This document shows positions 1 through 8,871 of a stretch of 64,000 nt of DNA, piece by piece. The notes below the pieces were generated by a model, which saw only the letters and a list, made by a program, of their open reading frames with translations, was not told the DNA's origin and made no database searches. The stretch comes from Lachnospiraceae bacterium. Its GTDB lineage: Bacteria > Bacillota > Clostridia > Lachnospirales > Lachnospiraceae. The position numbers were made by a program, and so were the translations under genes. The number at the start of each line of letters is the position of its first letter. Positions within the stretch are counted from its first letter, which is position 1. Location: contig JAFXAZ010000008.1 in assembly GCA_017521985.1 (NCBI GenBank), positions 121,867 to 185,866 on the forward strand, given 5' to 3'.

Positions 1-1200
1 GAGGAATCTTGGTATTCAATTGGCAAAAACATGACAGAAGGTTCAGTAGAATTTGATATTGTAGTTGGTAGTAATGTTACTCAGACTAAATATGACTGCT
101 GCATTATGCTTGATAAAAAAGCAGAAGATACTACTTACCAGCATTCTAATATGCTTATTCAAATTAACAATACCAGAATAAGTATCAGAGATGGCAATAT
201 GTACAGAGAAACGGGCTTACGTTTTGCAGCCAATTATCGCTTCCATGTAAAAATGGATTTTGATATGCAGGCGAAAAAATATACAGTTGCGATTAATCAA
301 ATTTATCCAGAGGTTGGAGAAGTAGTAATTGCTGAAAATTATGATTTCCGAACAAATGCGCGAGAGATTGATTTTGTAGATGCCATCGCTGTTGTAAAAG
401 GAAATGAGGAGAGCAATTTATGGGTCGAAAACTTTAGAATTGTGGGTGATGAGCCGTCAGAGCCAAGTGAGCCAGATGAATTGACATATGTAGCTCAGAT
501 AGGTGACGACAAGTATGAAACCCTGCAGGAAGCAATTAAAGCAGCACATGATGCATTAACTAATCCAACTACTGGGGCGGTTGAGATTGTCTTGTGTGCT
601 CATGTTACATCTAGTGAAGATATTATAATTAATAGTGGTGTTACCCTTGATTTAAACGGAAAGACGTTGACTGCATCTAGTTTGGCTACTTTTGGAGGAA
701 ATGTGGTTGACAGTTCTGAGGATAAAAACGGAGTTTTAAAGGTTGATAGCACAAAATGTACATTTGCCACAACCAATAAGCAGATGCCAGTATATAATGG
801 CACAGATGGATATGTGTTTGCAGACATAACGAAGCAGGAAAAGCATAGCATTGCGGAAGAGGGGGATTCAGCGATATTTAACCTTATTTTCAGACCTTTC
901 TTCGGTTTAGAGACGTCAATCCAGAACGCGTTATTAGTCGATGGTAATGGTATTGATGATCAGTTTAGTGTCATCATTCGCTTGACTTGGAAGGATGGGA
1001 CTCAGGATCTTATATTTAAGGACGAGATGGTTCAAGCGGTTTATGGTAGCGACAAGGCGTTTTATATCAATGCTTCCGGAGTCACGAGCTTTGAAGGTTT
1101 GACAATTACTCCTATGGTAGTATCCGATACTTTGGGTGTGACATGGAGCGGCAGCAGTTTTACAGATTTTTCAGCTACTGGTTATACAGTTACTGAATGA
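1..1200 (+). CDS. C-terminal part of a large surface or secreted protein (5' end outside window)
   Basis: The reading frame is open from base 1, so the ATG at 31 is internal and the N-terminus lies upstream of the window. About the first 150 residues look like a beta-sandwich of concanavalin/LamG type. A short proline/glutamate linker follows near residues 155-165 (EPSEPSEPDE). Next comes a segment of the 'YVAQIGDDKYETLQEAI' type, seen at the start of parallel beta-helix or pectate-lyase-like repeats in Firmicutes surface proteins. The final 120 residues show no motif I recognise. There is no LPXTG sorting signal and no C-terminal membrane anchor. A substrate-binding or adhesive role is inferred from this architecture only; no catalytic residues can be named. 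Confidence 0.6.
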   Translation, partial: EESWYSIGKNMTEGSVEFDIVVGSNVTQTKYDCCIMLDKKAEDTTYQHSNMLIQINNTRISIRDGNMYRETGLRFAANYRFHVKMDFDMQAKKYTVAINQIYPEVGEVVIAENYDFRTNAREIDFVDAIAVVKGNEESNLWVENFRIVGDEPSEPSEPDELTYVAQIGDDKYETLQEAIKAAHDALTNPTTGAVEIVLCAHVTSSEDIIINSGVTLDLNGKTLTASSLATFGGNVVDSSEDKNGVLKVDSTKCTFATTNKQMPVYNGTDGYVFADITKQEKHSIAEEGDSAIFNLIFRPFFGLETSIQNALLVDGNGIDDQFSVIIRLTWKDGTQDLIFKDEMVQAVYGSDKAFYINASGVTSFEGLTITPMVVSDTLGVTWSGSSFTDFSATGYTVTE

Positions 1201-1219
1201 TGAGGGAGGATATATCGAG

Positions 1220-1369
1220 ATGAAAAGAGAATATATAAAACCGGAAGCTGAACTGACAAAATTTGTGGAAACAGAAGAACTAATGACAGTAACGACAAAT
1301 TTTGAGAGTAATTGGAATGGAATGACGTTCGGTGTTGGGGATAAACCTGGTGATGTTAATTGGTTTTAA
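1220..1369 (+). CDS. 49-aa peptide of the 'K-x-Y-x-K-P-E' type
   Basis: A 50-codon frame starts with ATG 18 bases after the surface-protein stop, with a clear ribosome site (GAGGGAGGA at 1202-1210). The peptide begins MKREYIKPEAEL, continues with an acidic stretch and 'EELMTVTT', and ends in a glycine/asparagine/tryptophan-rich tail. Short proteins with a K(K/R)xYxKPE start and an E-E/D-x-M-T core recur in gut Firmicutes from memory, usually unannotated. They resemble leader-plus-core precursor peptides, but no modification enzyme is recognised next to it. It may be co-transcribed with the surface-protein gene. Function unknown. Confidence 0.6.
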   Translation: MKREYIKPEAELTKFVETEELMTVTTNFESNWNGMTFGVGDKPGDVNWF

Positions 1370-1431
1370 TCCAAATACTCCAATAAAACGGTGTCAGAAT
1401 CCAAAAACTATTTTATTAATGGAGAAAGGTA

Positions 1432-2637
1432 ATGACAGGATATATTTTAGAATCCTTGCAAACACCTATAACACATGAATGTGATGTCTTAGTTGCAGGC
1501 GGTGGAATAGCCGGTGTATCGGCTGCCATCGCTGCGGCAAGACAGGGGGCTAAGGTTATTCTTTTGGAAAAGCAGTTTATGTTAGGTGGTCTGGCAACCG
1601 CAGGTCTTATAACAATATACCTTCCACTATGTGATGGAAAAGGCCATCAGGTGAGTTTTGGACTTGCCGAAGAGCTTTTCCGATTGTCCATTAAATATGG
1701 CTACGAAGCGGGGTATCCAACAGCGTGGTTAGTTGAGCAGAACAAAGAGGCTTTAGAGGCTAGAAAAAAACAGCGTTTTGACGTTAGGTTCAATGCACAG
1801 CTTTTTGCAATTGCGATGGAACAGCTTTTAAAAAAGGAAGGGGTAACAATTCTTTACGGAGCGACAGTCTGTAGCGTGCAGGTAGAAAAGGATAAAATTT
1901 CTTCTTTAATTATTGAAAATAAGTCCGGAAGAAGTGCGGTGAAGGCAAAGTCTGTGGTAGACGCCACAGGTGATGCAGATATTTGCATGATGGCCGGTGA
2001 AGATACGGAGCTTTTTGCAGAAAAAAATGCTCTGGCTGCTTGGTACTACAGTGCAGGCAAAAAAGGATTTCAGCTAAATATGCTGGGTGTAATTGATATT
2101 TCTGACGAAGAAAATGACGGAACTATGGAAAAGTTAATTCCCAAAACCTTTCAGGGCGTGTGTGGGGAAGAACTAAGTGAAATGGTTCAGCTTGCACATG
2201 ATGCAATTTTAGATGATTTTCTAAAAAAGCAGGCAAAGGATGAAACGTTACTACCGACTACCTTTGCAACGATACCACAGGTAAGAATGACACGTAGACT
2301 TTCCGGAAAATACACCATGACCTTGGAAGATGAAAGGAAAGAATTTGCAGACAGTGTAGGTATAATCAGTAACTGGAAAAAGCGTGGACCGATTTATGAA
2401 ATTCCTTTTGGTGCATTGCATGGTACGAAAATCAAAAACCTGATTACGGCAGGCAGAAGTATTTCTGCCGAGGATTCCATGTGGGATGTTACCCGCGTAA
2501 TTCCTGCATGTGCAGTAACAGGAGAAGCAGCAGGAACAGCAGCGGCTTTGTCAGATGATTTTGAAGTACTAGATATTTCTGTTCTTCAGGGATGTTTAGA
2601 AAAGGCCGGTGTTAAGTTGTTTATATGTAATAATTAA
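1432..2637 (+). CDS. FAD-dependent oxidoreductase (PF12831 FAD_oxidored type)
   Basis: A 401-aa protein, preceded by GGAGAAAGG. A Rossmann FAD-binding motif GGGIAGVSAAIAAARQG lies near residues 22-38, followed by LLEKQ, the acidic end of the second beta strand. 'GGLATAG' follows near residue 52, and the second FAD contact (VVDATGDADI) is near residue 180. This is the layout of the PF12831 family, often mis-annotated as 'xanthan lyase' or 'succinate dehydrogenase flavoprotein'. The late block 'AGRSISAEDSMWDVTRVIPACAVTGEAAG' type is also typical (only its start is quoted here: AGRSISAED). It has no signal peptide and is probably cytoplasmic. It opens a four-gene unit with two Gfo/Idh dehydrogenases and a larger PF12831 protein, which suggests redox chemistry on a sugar. 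The substrate is unknown. Confidence 0.8.
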   Translation: MTGYILESLQTPITHECDVLVAGGGIAGVSAAIAAARQGAKVILLEKQFMLGGLATAGLITIYLPLCDGKGHQVSFGLAEELFRLSIKYGYEAGYPTAWLVEQNKEALEARKKQRFDVRFNAQLFAIAMEQLLKKEGVTILYGATVCSVQVEKDKISSLIIENKSGRSAVKAKSVVDATGDADICMMAGEDTELFAEKNALAAWYYSAGKKGFQLNMLGVIDISDEENDGTMEKLIPKTFQGVCGEELSEMVQLAHDAILDDFLKKQAKDETLLPTTFATIPQVRMTRRLSGKYTMTLEDERKEFADSVGIISNWKKRGPIYEIPFGALHGTKIKNLITAGRSISAEDSMWDVTRVIPACAVTGEAAGTAAALSDDFEVLDISVLQGCLEKAGVKLFICNN

Positions 2638-2657
2638 ACAGAGGCAAGAAAAATAAA

Positions 2658-3539
2658 ATGAGAATAGCGATAATAGGGGCAGAAAGTACACATGCAAGAA
2701 GTTTTGCAGCTTTTTTAGCACCCAAAGAAGGGGAAAAGTTGTTTCCCAATATAGAGATTATTGGTGTCTATGCAGATGCTAGTTTGCAAGATAGTATAAG
2801 CGGGATTGAAGGAATTCAGCGTGTTTCAAGTTGTGAATATTTTACAGACAATTATCTGGAATTTATTGAACAGGTAGATGCAGTCATGATTACTTCGCGG
2901 CTTGGAAAAAGTCATTTGTTGTATGCAAGACCATTTTTGGAAAAAGGTATTCCCGTATGGATTGACAAACCTCTTTGTATGAATGTTGCAGATGCAGTAG
3001 AACTTGTGACACTGGCTCAAAAATATAAGGCAGCTATATGTGGTGGGTCATCGCTGGTTTTTTCTAAAGAAATCAAAGCGTTGGCGGAAATAGTTAGACA
3101 GCATTCTTTCACGCATAGAGGAGGCCATATTACAGCTCCGATACATATGGAAAGCGAATATGGCGGTTTTTGGTTTTACGCACCTCACGCAATTGAGATG
3201 ATGACTAATATTTTTGGGACAAATGTAAGAAGTGTTATAGCCAGAAGAGAAAAGGATAGTGTACGTGCTTTGTACGAATACAATGATTTTGCAGTTAGTG
3301 TATATTTTGGAGCAGGTTACACTGCTTCTGTTAACCTGGATAATAATCATACAAAGTGTTTTGAGGTATCATTGGAGGGGTGTTCACAAGCAGAACTTTT
3401 GGAGTTTTATAACATGGTGAGTACTGGAAAGGGTGTTGTTAACTATAAGGCATATATTGCTCCAGTTTGCATTATCGAGGCTACTGTAAAAGCTTTTGAA
3501 CAAGATAAAAGAATAGAAATTATTATACCGGAAGTTTAA
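2658..3539 (+). CDS. Gfo/Idh/MocA-family oxidoreductase
   Basis: A 293-aa NAD(P)-dependent dehydrogenase. The N-terminal Rossmann motif is MRIAIIGAESTHA, a variant of GxGxxG with AE in the middle. The conserved catalytic lysine is in 'WIDKPLCMN' near residue 102. A histidine in 'YAPHAIEMM' near residue 177 fits the family's second catalytic block. At 293 residues it is shorter than the usual 330-380, because the C-terminal beta-sheet is abbreviated. The gene starts 20 bases after the FAD oxidoreductase and sits one base ahead of the next gene's ribosome region, so an operon is nearly certain. Sugar substrate unknown. Confidence 0.8.
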   Translation: MRIAIIGAESTHARSFAAFLAPKEGEKLFPNIEIIGVYADASLQDSISGIEGIQRVSSCEYFTDNYLEFIEQVDAVMITSRLGKSHLLYARPFLEKGIPVWIDKPLCMNVADAVELVTLAQKYKAAICGGSSLVFSKEIKALAEIVRQHSFTHRGGHITAPIHMESEYGGFWFYAPHAIEMMTNIFGTNVRSVIARREKDSVRALYEYNDFAVSVYFGAGYTASVNLDNNHTKCFEVSLEGCSQAELLEFYNMVSTGKGVVNYKAYIAPVCIIEATVKAFEQDKRIEIIIPEV

Positions 3540-3552
3540 TTTGGAGGTTATG

Positions 3553-4494
3553 ATGTTGAAAATAGCAGTAGTAGGAACCGGAATTATCGGAATTAATCAT
3601 TTGAGGGCAATCAGTAAATCCAAAAATTGTAAACTTTGTGCAATTTGTGATATTAATAAAGAAGCTGTAGCATCGCTTGCAGAGGAATATCATGTCCCGT
3701 ATTTTATTGATTACAAGGATATCGTTCATGAAACGGATGCAGAAGCAGTGATTCTGAATTTACCACATTGGTTACATTGTGAAGCAACACAATTTTTCTT
3801 AGATAGTGGATTGCATGTTTTGGTGGAGAAGCCTATGGCAAATACCGTAGAAGAATGCGATTGTATGATAGCGGCTGCGGAGCGAAATAATAAAAAGCTT
3901 GCTATTGGGCATGTACAAAGATATTTTGAAGCAAACCGGAAGGTAAAAGAAATCTATGAATCAGGAGAACTGGGTGAACTGTGTATGTTTACAGAGAGGC
4001 GAACAACAAATTATTTTGCACCAAATAGACCTGCTTGGTTTTTAGATAAAAGGTTGTCTGGTGGCGGGATTGTAATGAATTACGGTGCACATGCTTTGGA
4101 TAAACTTTTTTATGTTATGGAGAGTGAACCGACAGAAATACATGCAATAACCGGAAATATTAAAAATGACAGTTCTATAGAAGGTCATGCACAGATATTT
4201 ATTAAGTTTAAAAATAACGTAAGTGCTAATATTACTTTCTGCGGATATGGCAATAGCGGATATGAATCCATATACTATTTTACGGAAGGGGCTCTTAAGG
4301 TAACAAATACGACGGAACTATGGAAAAATACCGGGAAAGGCTGGAATAAAGTTGATATGGAGAATGACGAGGAACATTTACTTAGACAGTTGGAAGAGTT
4401 TTGTAAGTTAGTAAAAGGTGAACCATCTACTATTCCAACAGGGGAATATTCCAGACAGATTATAAAGACAATAGAACAGATATATCAACAATAA
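3553..4494 (+). CDS. Gfo/Idh/MocA-family oxidoreductase (second copy)
   Basis: I place the start at the second ATG of the ATGATG pair (3553), five bases after the ribosome site GGAGG at 3543-3547. The longer frame from TTG 3541 would contain the ribosome site itself. The product is 313 aa with Rossmann motif VVGTGIIGINH, catalytic 'VEKPMAN' near residue 94 and a late 'YGAHALDKL' histidine block near residue 180. It is a clear full-length member and diverged from its upstream neighbour. Pairs of Gfo/Idh genes with flavoproteins occur in loci for sugar epimerisation or keto-sugar-based glycoside cleavage; assignment to either here is inference. Confidence 0.82.
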   Translation: MLKIAVVGTGIIGINHLRAISKSKNCKLCAICDINKEAVASLAEEYHVPYFIDYKDIVHETDAEAVILNLPHWLHCEATQFFLDSGLHVLVEKPMANTVEECDCMIAAAERNNKKLAIGHVQRYFEANRKVKEIYESGELGELCMFTERRTTNYFAPNRPAWFLDKRLSGGGIVMNYGAHALDKLFYVMESEPTEIHAITGNIKNDSSIEGHAQIFIKFKNNVSANITFCGYGNSGYESIYYFTEGALKVTNTTELWKNTGKGWNKVDMENDEEHLLRQLEEFCKLVKGEPSTIPTGEYSRQIIKTIEQIYQQ

Positions 4495-4547
4495 ACGGAA
4501 AAGAACTAGTTAAGAGAAAGGGTAGTAGGATTTTTTGGGGTGAGTGC

Positions 4548-6767
4548 ATGAGAAAAAAAGAAATAGAGATTAATGTAGATTTAGTCATTGTAGGTGCCGG
4601 ACTACCTGGTATTTGCACTGCACTGCAAAGTGCCCGAATGGGACTGAAAACGGTACTTATTAATAATCGTCCGTATTTTGGCGGCAATGCCAGTGCAGAA
4701 CTTATGATTATGATTGTAGGTGCCAGCGGCATGCAGGAATTCAATTATAACGCAAGAGAGACCGGAGTTATCGAAGAATTGTTCTTGGAGAATTTATATA
4801 AAAATCCTGAAAAGAATCGGTATATATGGGACGGAATAATATTGGATAAGCTTCAGGAAGAAGAGAATTTGATGCTGTTTCCTAACACATGCATCGATGC
4901 CGTGGACATGGCAGAGGACGGAGGCATTCAGTCTGTTTCCGGCCTGCAGACAACCACAGAAAAGCGTTTTGTGTTTAAAGCTCCTCTGTTTGTGGATGAT
5001 ACCGGTGATGGCACAGTAGGATATCTTGCAGGGGGAGAGTATCGTTATGGTCGGGAATCCAAGGAGGAATTTGGTGAGAAGTTTGCTCCTGTTCAGGCGG
5101 ATGACGGAGTACTGCCTAGTACCATGGTATTTTTTGCACATGACACAGGACATCCGGTGAGTTATAAACCACCGCATTTTGCGAAAGATTATACAAAGAC
5201 AGATGTGCTGGAATATCGCATTATTCCACCGAATAATTTTCATCAGTTTCAGTGGTTCTATGAGCTGGATGGCAACCTGAATCAGATGGACGATTACGAA
5301 GAGATTTTAAAACATCATCGCGAATTGGTTTACGGTGTGTGGGACTATATCAAAAACAGCGGAAAATATGATGCGGATAATTATGAGTTTAGTTATATTT
5401 CTCCGATTGCAGGAAAAAGGGAATCCAGACGTTTAATTGGAGACTATATATTAACAGAAGGTGATATAACAAATCAGAGAGATTTTGAAGATGCAGTCGG
5501 GCATGGAGGATGGTCTATAGATCTTCATGCGTTAGATGGTTTTTATTCTAAGGAAATCATAAACAGACATATTTATCTCAAGGGAATCTATCAGATTCCG
5601 TACCGCTGTGGTTATTCCAAGAATATCCATAATCTATTTATTGAGGGACGCTGTATGTCCGTGTCTCACGTGGCATTAGGAACTGTTCGTACTATGGCAA
5701 CATTGTCTACCATAGGACAGGCCAATGCCGTTGCAGCCTTTTTGTGCAAAAAATATGGTGTGCTTCCAAAGCAGGTGGGAGAGGAACATCTGGAAGAATT
5801 GCAGAATTTGCTTTTGAAAGCGGACCAGTACATTGTGGGTAAGAGATATTCCGATTCTGAAAATCTGGCAGAAAAGGCAGAGGTTTCCGTGTCCAGTGTA
5901 AAACCATTATCAAATTTGACACAGGAGCATATTCAGAAGCTAGAGCATAATATGGCTCTGTCACTGCCGATAAAAGGCAGAGTGGACAGTCTGAATCTCT
6001 ATGGAAAAGCGAGTCAGGATACCATATTGCGTTATCATATTTATAGTGCGGATAAGTGGGAAAACTATAATCCGGCAATAGAATTATATTACGATATTGT
6101 TCCGGTAGAAAAGTCTGACACTATAGAGGAAATTGTTTTACCAATAAATTTAGAACTTCCGTCAGGACACTATTTTATCGAATTGGAAGAAAACAGCGCA
6201 TTGGAACTGGCAATGTCAAAGTATAGCTATACCGGTGCCGTTACATCTATAAAAAAACCAAACAGCGATGTTTCCCATGTGGATTATAAAACTGGATTGA
6301 TGAAGGAATATGACTGGGTAGCAATGCAAGGGTGTCTGTGTTTTAAGGCAAATTGTGAAAAAGAAGCTTTTGGGGCTGAAAATTTACATAATGGTTATAC
6401 CAGACCATACAAGCAGAGTAATATTTGGCATTCCAACGGTAAGGACAATCAGTGGATTAAGCTTTGCTGGGACGAACCACAGCAAATATCCAATATTACG
6501 ATTTTCTTTGATTCTAATTTAAATCGTTTTTGCCGAAGTGCGGACAAGGATAATATAGATTTATTTTATCGAATGGTAAAGGATTTTACCGTTTACTATA
6601 AAGATACTGATGGCAAAAAACAATTACTGCGTGATGTAAAAGGCAATTTCCAGAGAGTAAACGAAATTTGCTTTGAAACTATAAAAACGGATGAAATTAT
6701 AGTAGAGTTTCATGAAACCCACGGACAGAACTTTTACAGTGTATATGAAATTAGGTGTAGCCATTGA
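4548..6767 (+). CDS. Large FAD-dependent oxidoreductase with C-terminal discoidin-like domain
   Basis: A 739-aa protein. Residues 1-430 form a PF12831-type flavoprotein: VDLVIVGAGLPGICTALQSA at residues 7-26, then 'FGGNASAE', and 'VDDTGDGTVGYLAGGEYRYG' near residue 150. A middle beta-rich region (about 480-600) follows. The end, from about residue 610, is a jelly-roll with 'QWIKLCWDEPQQISNITIFF', which resembles F5/8 type C (discoidin-like) carbohydrate-binding folds. There is no signal peptide. It closes the FAD/Gfo-Idh operon and ends three bases before the convergent AraC gene. The joined binding domain suggests a glycan or glycoside substrate rather than a free small acid. The reaction is not known. 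Confidence 0.75.
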   Translation: MRKKEIEINVDLVIVGAGLPGICTALQSARMGLKTVLINNRPYFGGNASAELMIMIVGASGMQEFNYNARETGVIEELFLENLYKNPEKNRYIWDGIILDKLQEEENLMLFPNTCIDAVDMAEDGGIQSVSGLQTTTEKRFVFKAPLFVDDTGDGTVGYLAGGEYRYGRESKEEFGEKFAPVQADDGVLPSTMVFFAHDTGHPVSYKPPHFAKDYTKTDVLEYRIIPPNNFHQFQWFYELDGNLNQMDDYEEILKHHRELVYGVWDYIKNSGKYDADNYEFSYISPIAGKRESRRLIGDYILTEGDITNQRDFEDAVGHGGWSIDLHALDGFYSKEIINRHIYLKGIYQIPYRCGYSKNIHNLFIEGRCMSVSHVALGTVRTMATLSTIGQANAVAAFLCKKYGVLPKQVGEEHLEELQNLLLKADQYIVGKRYSDSENLAEKAEVSVSSVKPLSNLTQEHIQKLEHNMALSLPIKGRVDSLNLYGKASQDTILRYHIYSADKWENYNPAIELYYDIVPVEKSDTIEEIVLPINLELPSGHYFIELEENSALELAMSKYSYTGAVTSIKKPNSDVSHVDYKTGLMKEYDWVAMQGCLCFKANCEKEAFGAENLHNGYTRPYKQSNIWHSNGKDNQWIKLCWDEPQQISNITIFFDSNLNRFCRSADKDNIDLFYRMVKDFTVYYKDTDGKKQLLRDVKGNFQRVNEICFETIKTDEIIVEFHETHGQNFYSVYEIRCSH

Positions 6768-6770
6768 TAG

Positions 6771-7553
6771 TTACCTCACCGTCAACCTATATTCCCCCGG
6801 TGTCATCCCTATTTTCGCCTTAAACTGGCGATAAAAGTGTATTTCGTTGGTATATCCGCACTGGTACGCAATTTCCTCAAAAGGCAGCGTGGTTTCTTCG
6901 ATTAACCGTCTGGCGTATTCCAGGCGCATGTTAATCAAGTCTGTTTTAAACGGCACGCCAAAGTAATCTTTGTACAAAGCCTGAAAATAGGAAGGGCTGA
7001 TATGCATCATGTCAGCCAGCTCCGCAGGGGTAAAATTGTGATATGGTTTGGATAGCATGTGTAAGCGTAATTTCTGCAGGCGAGACACGTAAGGGTTATA
7101 GGGATGCTGTGTTTTTACAGTTTGCTCTTCCTGGAGGAGTTTATTAAAGAAAACCTCAAATAACATGGAGACATTTTCGTCGCGGAATTGCTCCAGAGCA
7201 TAGTGGTCTTCCCAGATAATATGCTGGAAATACTGTGAAAACTGCATATTATTGTTTAAAGGAATCGGATGATTAAAAAGAGACTGGTATTTAGAGATAA
7301 AGTCTTCATCCGTGCAATCAAAATACAGCCAGTCATTTTTATATTCACAATCCAATCCGCTATATTGGTATGGGGTATTGGGTGAGATGATAAGAGCACT
7401 GGTAGAATGAATGGTAAAAGGTCTGGCATCAATTTGAAGGGATGCCGGACTTTTTATAATTAAAAATAAATAACAATAAAGTCCTCTTGGACGAGACATC
7501 AAATAATCCTTGGGATGCTTGGCGTTATAGCCTCCGCGATATATAGTATACAT
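6771..7553 (-). CDS. AraC-family transcriptional regulator
   Basis: A 260-aa protein with start ATG at 7553 after AGGAGA. The N-terminal 130 residues form a cupin-like sensing domain. The C-terminal 100 residues carry two helix-turn-helix units: 'TPAELADMMHISPSYFQALY' around residues 177-196, and 'LPFEEIAYQCGYTNEIHFYR' near residues 222-241, followed by 'MTPGEYR'. This is the standard AraC/XylS layout. It is transcribed away from the GH88 gene and probably controls that gene and the flanking FAD/Gfo-Idh operon in response to a sugar; that is inferred from position. Confidence 0.85.
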   Translation of the reverse strand: MYTIYRGGYNAKHPKDYLMSRPRGLYCYLFLIIKSPASLQIDARPFTIHSTSALIISPNTPYQYSGLDCEYKNDWLYFDCTDEDFISKYQSLFNHPIPLNNNMQFSQYFQHIIWEDHYALEQFRDENVSMLFEVFFNKLLQEEQTVKTQHPYNPYVSRLQKLRLHMLSKPYHNFTPAELADMMHISPSYFQALYKDYFGVPFKTDLINMRLEYARRLIEETTLPFEEIAYQCGYTNEIHFYRQFKAKIGMTPGEYRLTVR

Positions 7554-7640
7554 AGGTTCTCCTGGTCTTATAAAAAGTATTTGTGCATTGAGTTATCATG
7601 CAAAAAAGTGAAAAAGGTTAGTTTATAGTATTATATGATA

Positions 7641-7669
7641 TTGTTTGAAAAACGTCAATTTATTATATT
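7641..7669 (+). promoter_or_regulatory. Predicted sigma-A promoter for the GH88 gene
   Basis: TTGTTT at 7641-7646, a 17-base spacer and TATATT at 7664-7669, followed by AAAGGAG and the GH88 start. It lies in the divergent gap with the AraC gene. Confidence 0.5.
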
Positions 7670-7707
7670 AAGTACATAAATAATTTTTATAAAGGAGTAA
7701 CGAAATA

Positions 7708-8853
7708 ATGAAAAATGTAATTGCACAGCATCAGAACTGGATTGACGCTACCTGGGAAAAGGTAGATAAGAAATTAAGTAGAACAGCAGTAAAGAGCCGT
7801 GAGAAGATTCCATATACTACCGTAAATGGTGAGCATGATAATAGGGTAGGAAAAGGAATAACATGGTGGACAAATGGCTTCTGGGGTGGTATGATGTGGT
7901 TAATGTATGAAGCTACCGGCAACGAGGAGTACCGAAAGACAGCAGAGCGCTCCGAGGAATTGCTGGACGATGCATTAAGACAATACAAAGCTTTACATCA
8001 TGATGTAGGTTTTATGTGGCACTTGACCAGTGGGGCGAATTATCGTCTTACCGGAAATGAGGCTTCCGCTGTGAGAAATTTCTTTGCAGCCACTACCTTA
8101 TTTTCACGTTACAATATTGACGGTGATTTTATCCGCGCATGGAACGGAGAGGCACAAGCAGGTTATTCCATTATTGACTGCCTGATGAATATTCCTTTAT
8201 TGTACTGGGCAACGGACGAAATCGGTGATGACCGTTTCAAGAAGATTGCAATGCGTCACATGGAGATGGCGATGCGTGACCACATCCGTCCGGATGGAAG
8301 TGTTAATCACATTGTAAATCATGAAGTAGACAAGGTAGGCGTTCAAAATATACTGGGTGGCCAGGGCTATGACGAGACTTCCTGTTGGTCCAGAGGTCTG
8401 GCTTGGGCAGTGTATGGCTCTGTGCTTTCCTATATCCATGCAGGCAAAGAAGAGTATTTAGAGGCAGCCAAGAAAACTGCGGATTACTTTATTGAGCACT
8501 GTAAGAAAACAGATTATCTTCCGGTAGTTGACTTTACTGCACCGGAGACTCCTGTGTATTATGACAGCACAGCAGGTGTTTGTACGGCATGTGGTTTGTT
8601 GGAAATTGCAAAATATGTTTCCGAAGAAGAAGCAAAATATTATACCGAGGAAGCAATCAACATCTTAAAGGCCTGCGATGAACATTTTTGTAATTATGAG
8701 GAAGACGAGGATGCGCTGGTATTAATGGGCACCGAACGTTATCCACATACAGAAGCAGGTAGAAGAGGCTTACATATTCCTATCATTTATGGTGACTTTT
8801 TCTTTGTAGAAGCTTTGTGTAAACTGAAAGGACGCGAATTTTTAATTTGGTAA
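7708..8853 (+). CDS. GH88 unsaturated glucuronyl/uronyl hydrolase
   Basis: A 381-aa (alpha/alpha)6-barrel enzyme predicted to remove the 4,5-unsaturated uronic acid left by polysaccharide lyases. Recognisable blocks are 'ITWWTNGFWGGMMW' (residues 51-64), 'HHDVGFMW' with Asp99, and 'SIIDCLMNIPLLYWA' with Asp157. These two aspartates match the catalytic pair of characterised Bacillus UGL (Asp88/Asp149). The late 'YDETSCWSRGLAWAVYG' block is also typical. Length is normal for the family (about 375). There is no signal peptide, so it acts in the cytoplasm on imported oligomers. The discoidin-like protein gene begins 18 bases downstream. Substrate could be a glycosaminoglycan, pectic or gellan-type oligomer. 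Confidence 0.9.
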   Translation: MKNVIAQHQNWIDATWEKVDKKLSRTAVKSREKIPYTTVNGEHDNRVGKGITWWTNGFWGGMMWLMYEATGNEEYRKTAERSEELLDDALRQYKALHHDVGFMWHLTSGANYRLTGNEASAVRNFFAATTLFSRYNIDGDFIRAWNGEAQAGYSIIDCLMNIPLLYWATDEIGDDRFKKIAMRHMEMAMRDHIRPDGSVNHIVNHEVDKVGVQNILGGQGYDETSCWSRGLAWAVYGSVLSYIHAGKEEYLEAAKKTADYFIEHCKKTDYLPVVDFTAPETPVYYDSTAGVCTACGLLEIAKYVSEEEAKYYTEEAINILKACDEHFCNYEEDEDALVLMGTERYPHTEAGRRGLHIPIIYGDFFFVEALCKLKGREFLIW

Positions 8854-8871
8854 AAGCAAGGAGGAAAAGAT

